Positions 1-6,324 of a DNA stretch of 34,041 bases are shown here, one piece after another (the first letter of the stretch is position 1; each line of letters opens with the position of its first letter). Position numbers and translations under genes: made by a program. Origin of the DNA: JAOUEA01 sp035711865 (lineage in GTDB: Bacteria > Actinomycetota > UBA4738 > HRBIN12); the NCBI GenBank assembly GCA_035711865.1, contig DASTBT010000153.1, forward strand, positions 1-34,041, written 5' to 3'. A model generated the notes under the pieces. That model was not told where the DNA came from. It worked only from the letters and a program-made list of their open reading frames with translations, and ran no database searches.

Positions 1-798
1 GAGTTCGTCGACCAGGTGCGCACGTTCGCTCGGGACCTGCCCGGTCTGATCGACGATCTCGCGGCCCGTGACGACTGGATCGGCGAGGCCGTGCGCAACG
101 CCGACGTGAAGACGCATCTGCAGGACATCGTCGCCGACGCACCCTCCCGCGTCGCGAGATCGTTCGGATCGATCCTCGGCGTCACGAGCCGCATCACGAG
201 CATGCTCTTCCGCCTGCTCACCGTCGCGATCCTCACGATCTACTTCGTGTTGAGCTACCCGGCGGCCAGGCGAACCCTGGTGCGCCGCGCGCCGGTGTCC
301 GACCAGGTTCGCCTCGAGCGCGTCGTGACCACGATCACCGCTCGCATCGGCGGGTACGTCTCGGGGTCGTTCATCCAAGCCGGCCTCTCCGCCCTGGTCA
401 CGGCGGTCGCACTCATCGCGCTGGGCGTCGGCTTCTGGTTCCCGCTCGCGGCCTGGGCCGGCTTCGCGAGCCTGATCCCGATCGTCGGCGCCTACATCGG
501 AGGAGCGCCGGCGGTGTTGATCGCGTTGGCCGACTCCCCGGGGAAGGCGTTGATCGTGCTGCTCTTCTTCGTGATCTGGCAACAGGTGCGCGACTACCTC
601 GTGGGCCCGCGGATCATGAAGAACAGCGTGGACCTCTCCCCCGCCGCGGTGATGCTCGCGACGATCGTCGGCGCCAGCATCGGCGGCGTCTTCGGCGTGC
701 TCCTGGCGCTGCCCGTGGCCGCCGCGATCAAGGCCGTGACGATCGAATACGCCCTGCACGAGGGTGAGCCGGAGGAAGCTCCTTCCGACCCGACCTGA
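1..798 (+). CDS. AI-2E family transporter (5' truncated by window)
   Basis: The reading frame is open from the first base, so the N-terminal part of the gene lies outside the window. About 265 residues are visible. They hold several long hydrophobic segments (for example around nt 205-265, 380-520, 540-600 and 640-730) and the family-typical C-terminal pattern: a PIVGAYIGGAPAVL stretch, then a short QQVRDYLVGPRIM segment, then the final glycine-rich membrane helix (GASIGGVFGVLLALPVAA). This is the AI-2E transporter/PerM family (PF01594) of polytopic membrane proteins, whose members export or exchange varied substrates. The substrate cannot be predicted. The tail after the last helix is short and acidic. 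The tRNA-Lys follows about 95 nt downstream on the same strand, and no clear terminator is visible between them. Confidence 0.85.
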   Translation, partial: EFVDQVRTFARDLPGLIDDLAARDDWIGEAVRNADVKTHLQDIVADAPSRVARSFGSILGVTSRITSMLFRLLTVAILTIYFVLSYPAARRTLVRRAPVSDQVRLERVVTTITARIGGYVSGSFIQAGLSALVTAVALIALGVGFWFPLAAWAGFASLIPIVGAYIGGAPAVLIALADSPGKALIVLLFFVIWQQVRDYLVGPRIMKNSVDLSPAAVMLATIVGASIGGVFGVLLALPVAAAIKAVTIEYALHEGEPEEAPSDPT

Positions 799-893
799 CC
801 TGCCCATCGCCCCCGAGGAAGTCCCAGCACCATGTTCGTGCACGCCGACCGAGCGCCGCGGACAGCCGCGCGAAGGCTTCGGTATCCTCGGGC

Positions 894-970
894 GGGCCTC
901 TAGCTCAATCCGGCAGAGCAACGGACTCTTAATCCGCAGGTTCGGGGTTCGAATCCCCGGGGGCCCACCA
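894..970 (+). tRNA. tRNA-Lys (anticodon CTT), CCA encoded
   Basis: A complete cloverleaf can be folded. The acceptor stem is 894-900 with 960-966 (one G-T pair), the D-stem is GCTC/GAGC, the anticodon stem is 921-925 with 933-937 (outermost pair A-C), the loop is CTCTTAA with anticodon CTT, and the T-stem CGGGG/CCCCG holds the loop TTCGAAT. The discriminator is A967 and a CCA follows at 968-970. It decodes the AAG lysine codon. The gene ends five bases before the stop codon of the convergent TolB-like gene. Its 3' half is closely matched by the tRNA-like element at 4051-4112. Confidence 0.93.
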
Positions 971-974
971 GCCC

Positions 975-2060
975 TCATCGGTTCGCCCAAGAGGGCGAGA
1001 TGACGTCCGCACCGCGCGATGTGGTCACCGGCCGGAGACCGGAGCCGTCCGGCCGGACGGCCCAGATCGTCGCCCCGCGAGCCCGCTGCATCGAGAACAC
1101 GATCCATTGCCCGTCGGGCGACCACGAGGCCGTCCTGGCCCCGGCCCCCTGCGGCAGCTCGAGCGGCATGCGATGCAGGTCGCTGCCGTCGGGATGTACG
1201 AGGAAGAGCTGTCCGTACGGCCGCTGGAAGACGATCCATTCGCCGTCCGGCGACCACGCGTTGTCAATGAACGACGCCCCCCAGGGCGTGATGCGAACGG
1301 GACGCCCGCCGTCGGCGTCCACGACGAACAGCGCGCCGGCTCCATCGGGCTGGATGCCGGGCCTCGTGCGCATGAAGACCACCTGCGACCCCTCGGGCGA
1401 GTACGAAGGCGGTCCGTCGAACCCGGTCGTGAGCCGAACCAGGTCACCTCCATCGGTCGCGCGCACCGTGTAGATCCCGTTCCGCCGGTTGTCCTGGTGA
1501 CCGAAGCCCTCGAGCACGATCCTCCTCCCGTCCGGCGACACGTCGCCGCAGCCCAGGTTCAGGTCCGGGTCATCGACCGCGTCGAGGGGGCGGCGGTTCG
1601 AGCCGTCGGGGTCGATCACCGCCGGCCGGAGCGGGCTCGTCGCGGTGAACCTGGCGTCGTTCGTGACGAGAATCCGGCCCCCGTCGGGGAACCACACGGC
1701 GCAGGAAGCGTCGATGCCGAGGTCTGTTCGGTTCGAGCCGTCCGTCGCGATCGTGTACCAGTGGGCCACCGACGTCCGTTGGTCCCACTCCCCGTACAGG
1801 ATGGTCCCGGGCGGAAGCGCTCCGTTCGCCGGGCTCCGCTCGCCCCTCGGGAAGAAGCTCGAGAAGAGGAGGACGGCTGCAAGGCTGGCGACGGCCAACG
1901 CCACGACGCCGCTCGCCACGCGTTGGCGGCGGGCACGAGCCCGACGAGCCCGGTCGAACCGCCCGAGCGGATCCGCATCTGCATCCCACACGGCCCCCGG
2001 CTCCCCCACGGCGCGGCGGATGCCCGCCGCCGCCCGCCGGCCTCGCTCGTCGAGGTTCAT
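975..2060 (-). CDS. Membrane-anchored TolB-like beta-propeller protein (possible anti-sigma partner)
   Basis: The protein has 361 residues. The N-terminal ~47 residues are charged and Arg-rich with no lipobox. One transmembrane helix follows at about residues 48-70. The rest is an extracytoplasmic region of repeated blades with the signature DG(S/G)xxxxL...SPDG..I.F (for example DGSNRTDL, SPDGRRIVLEG, SPDGEWIVFQR, SPDGQWIVFSM), typical of PD40/TolB-like six-bladed propellers. Its start codon overlaps the stop of the upstream sigma factor gene by four bases (ATGA), so the two are probably translationally coupled. A single-pass protein encoded directly behind an ECF sigma factor commonly regulates it, so the cytoplasmic N-terminus may bind the sigma factor. 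That role is inference, as no zinc-binding anti-sigma (HxxxCxxC) motif is visible. It is related to the TolB-like lipoprotein at 2725-3681. Confidence 0.85.
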   Translation of the reverse strand: MNLDERGRRAAAGIRRAVGEPGAVWDADADPLGRFDRARRARARRQRVASGVVALAVASLAAVLLFSSFFPRGERSPANGALPPGTILYGEWDQRTSVAHWYTIATDGSNRTDLGIDASCAVWFPDGGRILVTNDARFTATSPLRPAVIDPDGSNRRPLDAVDDPDLNLGCGDVSPDGRRIVLEGFGHQDNRRNGIYTVRATDGGDLVRLTTGFDGPPSYSPEGSQVVFMRTRPGIQPDGAGALFVVDADGGRPVRITPWGASFIDNAWSPDGEWIVFQRPYGQLFLVHPDGSDLHRMPLELPQGAGARTASWSPDGQWIVFSMQRARGATIWAVRPDGSGLRPVTTSRGADVISPSWANR

Positions 2061-2620
2061 GTCTCGTCCTCCCCGGTGCGCAGTCGCCGGGCGAGCGCTC
2101 GGCGCCCGTCGAACAGGTGCTTCTTCACGGTGCCCGGCGCCATGTCCAGGATCGTCGCGACGTCGGCCACGGGGAGATCCTCGAGGTAGTGGAGCGCCAC
2201 GACTTGCGATTGGCGCCGAGGCAACGACCGGACGGCGTCCCAGAACTCGACGTCTTCGGGGAGCAGCTCAGGAAGGCCGCGCCTGTCGCCGACGCCGAGC
2301 CGCACGAGGGCCTTCCCCTCGACCATGCGTCGACGGAAGGCGGAGACCGAGAGGTTCGCGACGACGCGGCGCACCCACGCGCCGGGCTGGTCGTACGCAG
2401 AGACGCGCGGCCAGTTCCGGTGAGCGGCGAGGAAGGCCTCTTGGGCCAGGTCCTCGGCGAGCCACCGGCTTCCCGAAAGCGCGTACGCGAGGCCGACCAC
2501 CGCCTGGTAGTCCTTCCGATAGAAGTCCTCGAACGACGCCCGCTCAGGGACGACGACGGGGTCCGAACCCTCCCGCACGAGCCTGCTCCTCGCCTCGGGC
2601 ACCGACCGAGAGCGGGTCAT
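2057..2620 (-). CDS. ECF sigma factor, SigE-type sigma-70 family
   Basis: The protein has 187 residues and two recognisable sigma domains. Region 2 is at about residues 30-100: FEDFYRKDYQAVVGLAYALSG, then the AEDLAQEAFLAAHRNW core-binding helix and the AWVRRVVANLSVSAFRR stretch that contacts the -10 element. Region 4 is at about 128-182: LPRRQSQVVALHYLEDLPVADVA followed by a helix-turn-helix ending in GTVKKHLFDGRRALA. There is no region 1 or 3, as expected for the extracytoplasmic-function group. It would direct RNA polymerase to a small regulon in response to an unknown signal. The gene directly precedes and overlaps the membrane TolB-like gene, which is the candidate regulator. The first ~28 residues precede the conserved part, so a later start is possible. 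Confidence 0.92.
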   Translation of the reverse strand: MTRSRSVPEARSRLVREGSDPVVVPERASFEDFYRKDYQAVVGLAYALSGSRWLAEDLAQEAFLAAHRNWPRVSAYDQPGAWVRRVVANLSVSAFRRRMVEGKALVRLGVGDRRGLPELLPEDVEFWDAVRSLPRRQSQVVALHYLEDLPVADVATILDMAPGTVKKHLFDGRRALARRLRTGEDET

Positions 2621-2668
2621 CTTCGCCCGCCGAGGGTGACTCGCGCCAGACCCCCGCTAGGTTCAGTC

Positions 2669-2723
2669 GAGGGCGCCCCGGCCACCGGGGAGCAGGCCGC
2701 GGTGGCCGGGGCGGTGCGCCCTC
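2669..2723 (-). terminator. Long GC-rich hairpin terminator after TolB-like lipoprotein gene
   Basis: A perfect 13-bp stem is formed by 2675-2687 (GCCCCGGCCACCG) and 2700-2712, with a 12-nt loop. The pairing extends outward with GAGGG at 2669-2673 against CCCTC at 2719-2723, after a small asymmetric bulge. It starts one base past the stop codon of the minus-strand gene at 2725, as expected for its intrinsic terminator. No T-tract follows, which is common in high-GC actinobacteria. It may also insulate the downstream sigma factor gene from read-through. Confidence 0.7.
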
Positions 2724-2724
2724 A

Positions 2725-3681
2725 TCAGGGGGTGACCGGCGGAGCCGGTCCCCAGTCGGCCGACTCGTCGGGCTCCGGGGAGTCGGTCAGCTGGACGAGA
2801 TCGGTGCCGTCGGCCGCGACGGTGAACAGATCCACCTGCCCCGTCCGTTCGAGGAGGAGCGAGAAGACGATCCGCGTGCCGTCGGGTGACCATCCGGGCC
2901 CGTACGCGAAGGCGTCTCCGTCGCCGACGTCGACGCGGATCGTGCTGGGTCGCGTGCCGTCAGGCGTGATCGTGCGGAGGGCGCCCCGCTGCGCGAACAC
3001 GATCCGCGACCCGTCCGGACTCCAGCTCCCCGAGGCGTCGGACGACCAGGGGGTGATACGGGTCGCGTCCGCCCCGTCGTGATCGGCGACGAACAGCGAC
3101 ATCGGTCGTTGCCGCCTTCGTGGATCTTCGCGAGCGAGGAGGATCTGGGTCCCGTCCGGCGAGTAGTCGGCGGGGATGTCGTGCCCGCCGAGGCGGTTCG
3201 AGGTGACCCGGGTGACATCGCTCGTGGTCACGTCGACGGAGAACAGCCCCGGCAGACGGTCCGGATGGACGTCGTCCCAGCCCTCGCACAGGAGCGAGTC
3301 ACCGTCGGGGGCCCAGGCGAAGCAGGCGACGTTCAGGGTCGCACTCGCTACGTCGACGGGGGTGACGTTCGAGCCATCGGCTTCGACGAGGTCGGTCCCG
3401 ATCCGACCGTCCGCCCTGACCACGATCGCGGCGATCCTCGTCCCGTCGGGCGACCATCTCCCGATCGACAGGTCGGGATACTCGAGGGAATCCGAGCCGT
3501 CGGGGTCGATCGAGGTGAGACGACAGTCGTCGCAGAAGGCCGTGTCGACGACGTAGAGGATCCGGCCGCTCGGGCCGGGAACCTTCCCCTCCGCCCGGTC
3601 TGCTGGACTAGCACAGCTTGACGCGCTCACCACCAGCACCGCCAACACGAGCACACGCCATCGTTCCGGCTTCACCGCCAT
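2725..3681 (-). CDS. TolB-like beta-propeller lipoprotein
   Basis: The protein has 318 residues. It begins with a basic n-region and a hydrophobic stretch leading to a likely lipobox Cys at residue 23 (SASSC), so it is probably an exported lipoprotein. The mature part contains repeated PD40-type blades (SPDGTRIAAIV, APDGDSLLCEG, SPDGTQILLAR, SPDGSRIVFAQ, SPDGTRIVFSL) with intervening DGS/DGA turns, matching the TolB/WD40-like propeller fold. Such domains bind partner proteins or ligands, and no catalytic residue is evident. It resembles the membrane-anchored protein at 975-2060, and the two bracket the ECF sigma gene on the same strand. It is separated from the sigma gene by the terminator hairpin at 2669-2723. 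The ATG at 3681 is supported by the signal peptide that follows it. Confidence 0.85.
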   Translation of the reverse strand: MAVKPERWRVLVLAVLVVSASSCASPADRAEGKVPGPSGRILYVVDTAFCDDCRLTSIDPDGSDSLEYPDLSIGRWSPDGTRIAAIVVRADGRIGTDLVEADGSNVTPVDVASATLNVACFAWAPDGDSLLCEGWDDVHPDRLPGLFSVDVTTSDVTRVTSNRLGGHDIPADYSPDGTQILLAREDPRRRQRPMSLFVADHDGADATRITPWSSDASGSWSPDGSRIVFAQRGALRTITPDGTRPSTIRVDVGDGDAFAYGPGWSPDGTRIVFSLLLERTGQVDLFTVAADGTDLVQLTDSPEPDESADWGPAPPVTP

Positions 3682-4025
3682 CGCTCCCTCCGATCGGATC
3701 GGGCGTCGACCGCGTCGACGATTCGGAAGGTCACTCGCGCGTTGACTAGCAAAGGTTCACTGACCTGCCAGACCGTCCGTCGAAGGGTCGCCGCCGAGCA
3801 TCGGCCTGCGCCCGGAGCCGTGATCATCGACGTCACACGGTCCAGCGCGTCCGTCCCCATCTCGACGATGGCGGGCGACACGATACGACGAAGCGACGCA
3901 TGTCTGGGCAACGGTGCCAGACGTCGAGGCGATGAATGGACTGACCGACCGACAGTGGGCATTGCCGCCTGCTGCTCGCCCCCATCACGGTCCCCGCGAA
4001 GGCCGTCCGCGGTGTCGCGTCGACC
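3682..4025. other. Intergenic region without a supported gene
   Basis: About 340 bases lie upstream of the minus-strand TolB-like gene. Open frames exist here on both strands, but their translations are Arg/Ser/Pro-rich, match no family I recognise and have no clear ribosome binding site. The region probably carries the promoter of the TolB-like lipoprotein gene, and I could not assign a convincing -35/-10 pair. Confidence 0.5.
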
Positions 4026-4043
4026 CGTGCCGCCTTCGGCACG
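4026..4043. repeat. Perfect 7-bp hairpin upstream of tRNA-like element
   Basis: CGTGCCG (4026-4032) pairs exactly with CGGCACG (4037-4043) around the four-base loop CCTT. It lies seven bases before the tRNA-like acceptor stem at 4051. Its role is unknown. It could be a small terminator or part of the 5' leader of the tRNA-like transcript. Confidence 0.45.
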
Positions 4044-4050
4044 TGGCGAT

Positions 4051-4112
4051 GCCCCGCAGGTGGCAACGGACTTTAGATCCGCAGGTTCGGGGTTCGAATC
4101 CCCGCGGGGCCC
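4051..4112 (+). other. tRNA-like element without a D-arm, anticodon TTA (degenerate tRNA or decayed attachment site)
   Basis: A perfect 6-bp acceptor-like stem is formed by 4051-4056 (GCCCCG) and 4105-4110 (CGGGGC). A nine-base linker replaces the D-arm. The anticodon arm 4066-4082 has the loop CTTTAGA, which would give anticodon TTA (reading UAA). The T-arm 4088-4104 (CGGGG-TTCGAAT-CCCCG) is perfect. No CCA is encoded. Bases 4077-4104 are identical to 932-959 of the tRNA-Lys gene and 4063-4072 to 918-927, so the element looks derived from that tRNA. The acceptor stem sequence differs from that of tRNA-Lys yet still pairs, which argues against simple decay. It could be a tRNA pseudogene, a suppressor-like tRNA, or the remnant of a tRNA-Lys attachment repeat, though no integrase gene lies between the two copies. 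Confidence 0.6.
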
Positions 4113-4169
4113 ACGAGGCTAAGATCAGGTTGGCGACGTGGTCCCGATATCCGCTGGTATACAGCTTCC

Positions 4170-4715
4170 GTGACCACCTACGTCGCCCTCCTCCGGGGGA
4201 TCAACGTCGGCGGGAACAACCTGATCAGGATGCCCCCGCTCAAAGCGGCCTTCGAGGCGGACGGCTACGAGGACGTCCGCACCTACATCCAGAGCGGGAA
4301 CGTGATCTTCACGGCGCCGCGCACCCGCACCGTCGAGCTCACGCACCGGATCGAGGAGATGCTCGCCGAGGCGTTCGCGTACGTGCCGACCGTCGTCGTC
4401 CGCACGCGGGTCCAGATGCGCGCGATCGTCGCCGGCGCACCTCCGGGCTTCGGGTCGGACGCGAAGTCGTATCGGTACGACGTGATCTTCCTGAAGGAGC
4501 CACTCACCGCGAAGGCCGCGATGCCCCACGTCGCCACGAACCCGTCCGTGGACGCCGCGCACGAGGGCCCCCGCGCCCTGTACTTCTCGAGGGTCGCGGC
4601 CAAGGCCACGCGGAGCCGTCTGAACACGATCGCCGCGTCGCCGATCTATCCGAGCGTGACGATCCGGAACTGGAACACGACGACGAAGCTCGTTCGGCTG
4701 ATGGACGAGAGCTGA
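4170..4715 (+). CDS. DUF1697 family protein
   Basis: The protein has 181 residues and starts with GTG. It opens with the family hallmark YVALLRGINVGGNN, followed by the LKAAFEADGYEDVRTYIQSGNVIF segment, and ends with SVTIRNWNTTTKLVRLM, which are the conserved N- and C-terminal blocks of DUF1697 (PF08002). The length agrees with the family (about 175-185). The biochemical function of the family is not established. It stands alone, convergent with the dehydrogenase gene that ends 31 bases downstream on the other strand, with a short GC-rich dyad (CGCCG-GAC-CGGCG, about 4722-4734) between them. Confidence 0.9.
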   Translation: MTTYVALLRGINVGGNNLIRMPPLKAAFEADGYEDVRTYIQSGNVIFTAPRTRTVELTHRIEEMLAEAFAYVPTVVVRTRVQMRAIVAGAPPGFGSDAKSYRYDVIFLKEPLTAKAAMPHVATNPSVDAAHEGPRALYFSRVAAKATRSRLNTIAASPIYPSVTIRNWNTTTKLVRLMDES

Positions 4716-4746
4716 GGCGAGGCGCCGGACCGGCGGGAGGCCGCCA

Positions 4747-5637
4747 TCAGGAGCGGGTCCGGAGGAACTCCGCGACGGCGCTGAGGTCACGGCCGCTGAA
4801 CCCCGACTCGAGCGCCTCCCCCACCGTCGCGCGGTTCTGCCTCGCCTGGTCCATCGGCGCGCCGACCTCGTCGGCCAGCTCGAGGATCAGGTCGAGGTCC
4901 TTGGCCATCAGGTCCATGAGGAACGCCGGATGCGTCTCGTTCGGGTGCTCGAACGCCTCGCGCTTGTACAGCACGAACGGCGCGGCCGCCGCTCCGGACG
5001 CGAAGATCTCGTAGGCCACCGACCGCTCGACGCCGGCCTTCTCGGCCAGGACCAGCGCCTCGGACACGCCGACGTCGATCGCGTGGATCAGCGCGTTGAC
5101 CGCCAGCTTCATCGTCGCGCCGGTGCCGAGGGGGCCGACGTGGACGACCCGCTGCCCCAAGGCGTCGAGCACGGGTTGGGCCCTCGCCTGCGCCGTCTCG
5201 TCGCCGCCGACCATGATCGTGAGGGCGCCCTGCTCGACGACCGAAACGCTGCCCGACACCGGGGCGTCGAGGAGCGTCGCTCCCGTGCGCCCAACATCGT
5301 CACCGAGCCGGGTGATGGTGCTGGGCGCCACGGTGCTCATCTCCAGCACGACCTGACCCTCGCGCAGCCCCTCGACGGCACCCTCGGGACCGAGGTAGGC
5401 GGCCATCACGGCCTCGTCGTCGGCCAGGCTGCTGACCACGACGTCGGCGTCGGCCACGGCCGCTCGAGCGGTGCCCGCGACCTCGGCGCCGATCGGCTCG
5501 GCGACCTCCTCGGCCGTGGAACCGGTGCGGTTCCACAGGCGAACCGGGAACCCGGCACGCCGGAGCGTGCCGGCCATCGCGCCGCCCATGCGGCCGGTGC
5601 CCAGGACGGCGACGTCGAGGCTCACGGGAGGGACCAT
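4747..5637 (-). CDS. NAD(P)-dependent 3-hydroxyisobutyrate dehydrogenase family oxidoreductase
   Basis: The protein has 296 residues, normal for the beta-hydroxyacid dehydrogenase family. The N-terminal Rossmann motif is LGTGRMGGAMAGTL, followed by the substrate-binding segment DAPVSGSVSVVEQGALTIMVGGD and the catalytic-lysine motif TGATMKLAVNAL. The C-terminal all-helical domain follows (AKDLDLILELADEVGAPM). Members oxidise beta-hydroxyacids such as 3-hydroxyisobutyrate, tartronate semialdehyde (reverse direction) or related acids with NAD(P). All key residues appear intact. It is the last gene of the leftward operon. Its ATG at 5637 lies inside the end of the SDR-like gene. A GTG at 5625 would give a 4-base GTGA overlap with the SDR stop and is an equally possible start. 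It could act on a hydroxyacid made by the locus. Confidence 0.9.
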   Translation of the reverse strand: MVPPVSLDVAVLGTGRMGGAMAGTLRRAGFPVRLWNRTGSTAEEVAEPIGAEVAGTARAAVADADVVVSSLADDEAVMAAYLGPEGAVEGLREGQVVLEMSTVAPSTITRLGDDVGRTGATLLDAPVSGSVSVVEQGALTIMVGGDETAQARAQPVLDALGQRVVHVGPLGTGATMKLAVNALIHAIDVGVSEALVLAEKAGVERSVAYEIFASGAAAAPFVLYKREAFEHPNETHPAFLMDLMAKDLDLILELADEVGAPMDQARQNRATVGEALESGFSGRDLSAVAEFLRTRS

Positions 5638-6320
5638 CCCCCGTCGACGCGGAGCTCGGTGCCGTTGATCGACGGGTTCTCCAGGAGCATCGTCGCCGCC
5701 TCGCTGATGTCGCGCATCTGCACGAGCCGGCCCGAGGGCGTCCGGGTCAGCACCGCTTCCAGAGCCTCGTCCTTCGACTCCCAGAAGGGGCTGTCGGCCA
5801 CGATGCCGGGATGGATCGCGTTGATGCGGACGGGTGCGAGCTCGGTGACGAGCGCCCGGACGATCCCGTCGACGCCGGCGTTGACCGTCGTCACGGTCGT
5901 GGACCCCGGGTAGGGGCGCATCTTCGCCAACCCTCCGTACACGAGGACCGAGGCGTCGTCGGCGAGGCGATCCGTGAGCGCGTGCACGACCTCGGTGTAG
6001 CCGACGAGTTTCAACGTCACGAGACGCAGCGCGGCCGCGACGTCGTAGTGACGGACGTCGTTGACGTCGCGCTCGAGAGCCACCAGCGCGAGTCGGTCCA
6101 CCGCGCCCACCTCGCTCAACGCCGGGGCGATCGTCGCGGGATCGGCGAGATCGAAGGCCGCGGCGCCGACCGTGTCGCCGAGCTCGGCGGCGGCGGCTCG
6201 GGCTCGATCGAGGTCACGGCCCGTGATCGTGACGTGACGACCGAGCTCCGTGTAGTGCCTCGCGAGATCCCTGCCGAGACCGGACGTGCCGCCGACGACC
6301 AGGACGGTTGGTCGATCCAT
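5622..6320 (-). CDS. SDR-fold protein lacking the SDR catalytic residues
   Basis: The protein has 232 residues. The dinucleotide-binding motif GGTSGLG at residues 10-16 and the TGRD segment are clear, as is the late SDR segment VRINAIHPGIVADS (about 164-177) and the C-terminal GTELRVDGGWS. The catalytic set is missing: the NNAG block is absent, the usual Ser position reads YGG, and in the expected YxxxK stretch (TVTTVNAGVDGI) the Tyr aligns with Val143 and the Lys with Asn147. It may therefore bind NAD(P) without being a standard dehydrogenase. The chosen ATG sits four bases after the amidohydrolase stop codon. An upstream extension to 6443 is open but has no conserved sequence. It is the third gene of the leftward operon. 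Confidence 0.85.
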   Translation of the reverse strand: MDRPTVLVVGGTSGLGRDLARHYTELGRHVTITGRDLDRARAAAAELGDTVGAAAFDLADPATIAPALSEVGAVDRLALVALERDVNDVRHYDVAAALRLVTLKLVGYTEVVHALTDRLADDASVLVYGGLAKMRPYPGSTTVTTVNAGVDGIVRALVTELAPVRINAIHPGIVADSPFWESKDEALEAVLTRTPSGRLVQMRDISEAATMLLENPSINGTELRVDGGWSLP

Positions 6321-6324
6321 CTGG

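Noticed and set aside
3672..4122. Open frames on both strands in the gap upstream of the TolB-like lipoprotein gene
   Set aside because: Their translations are Arg/Ser-rich, match no family and overlap the tRNA-like element or the start of the neighbouring gene. No ribosome binding site supports them.
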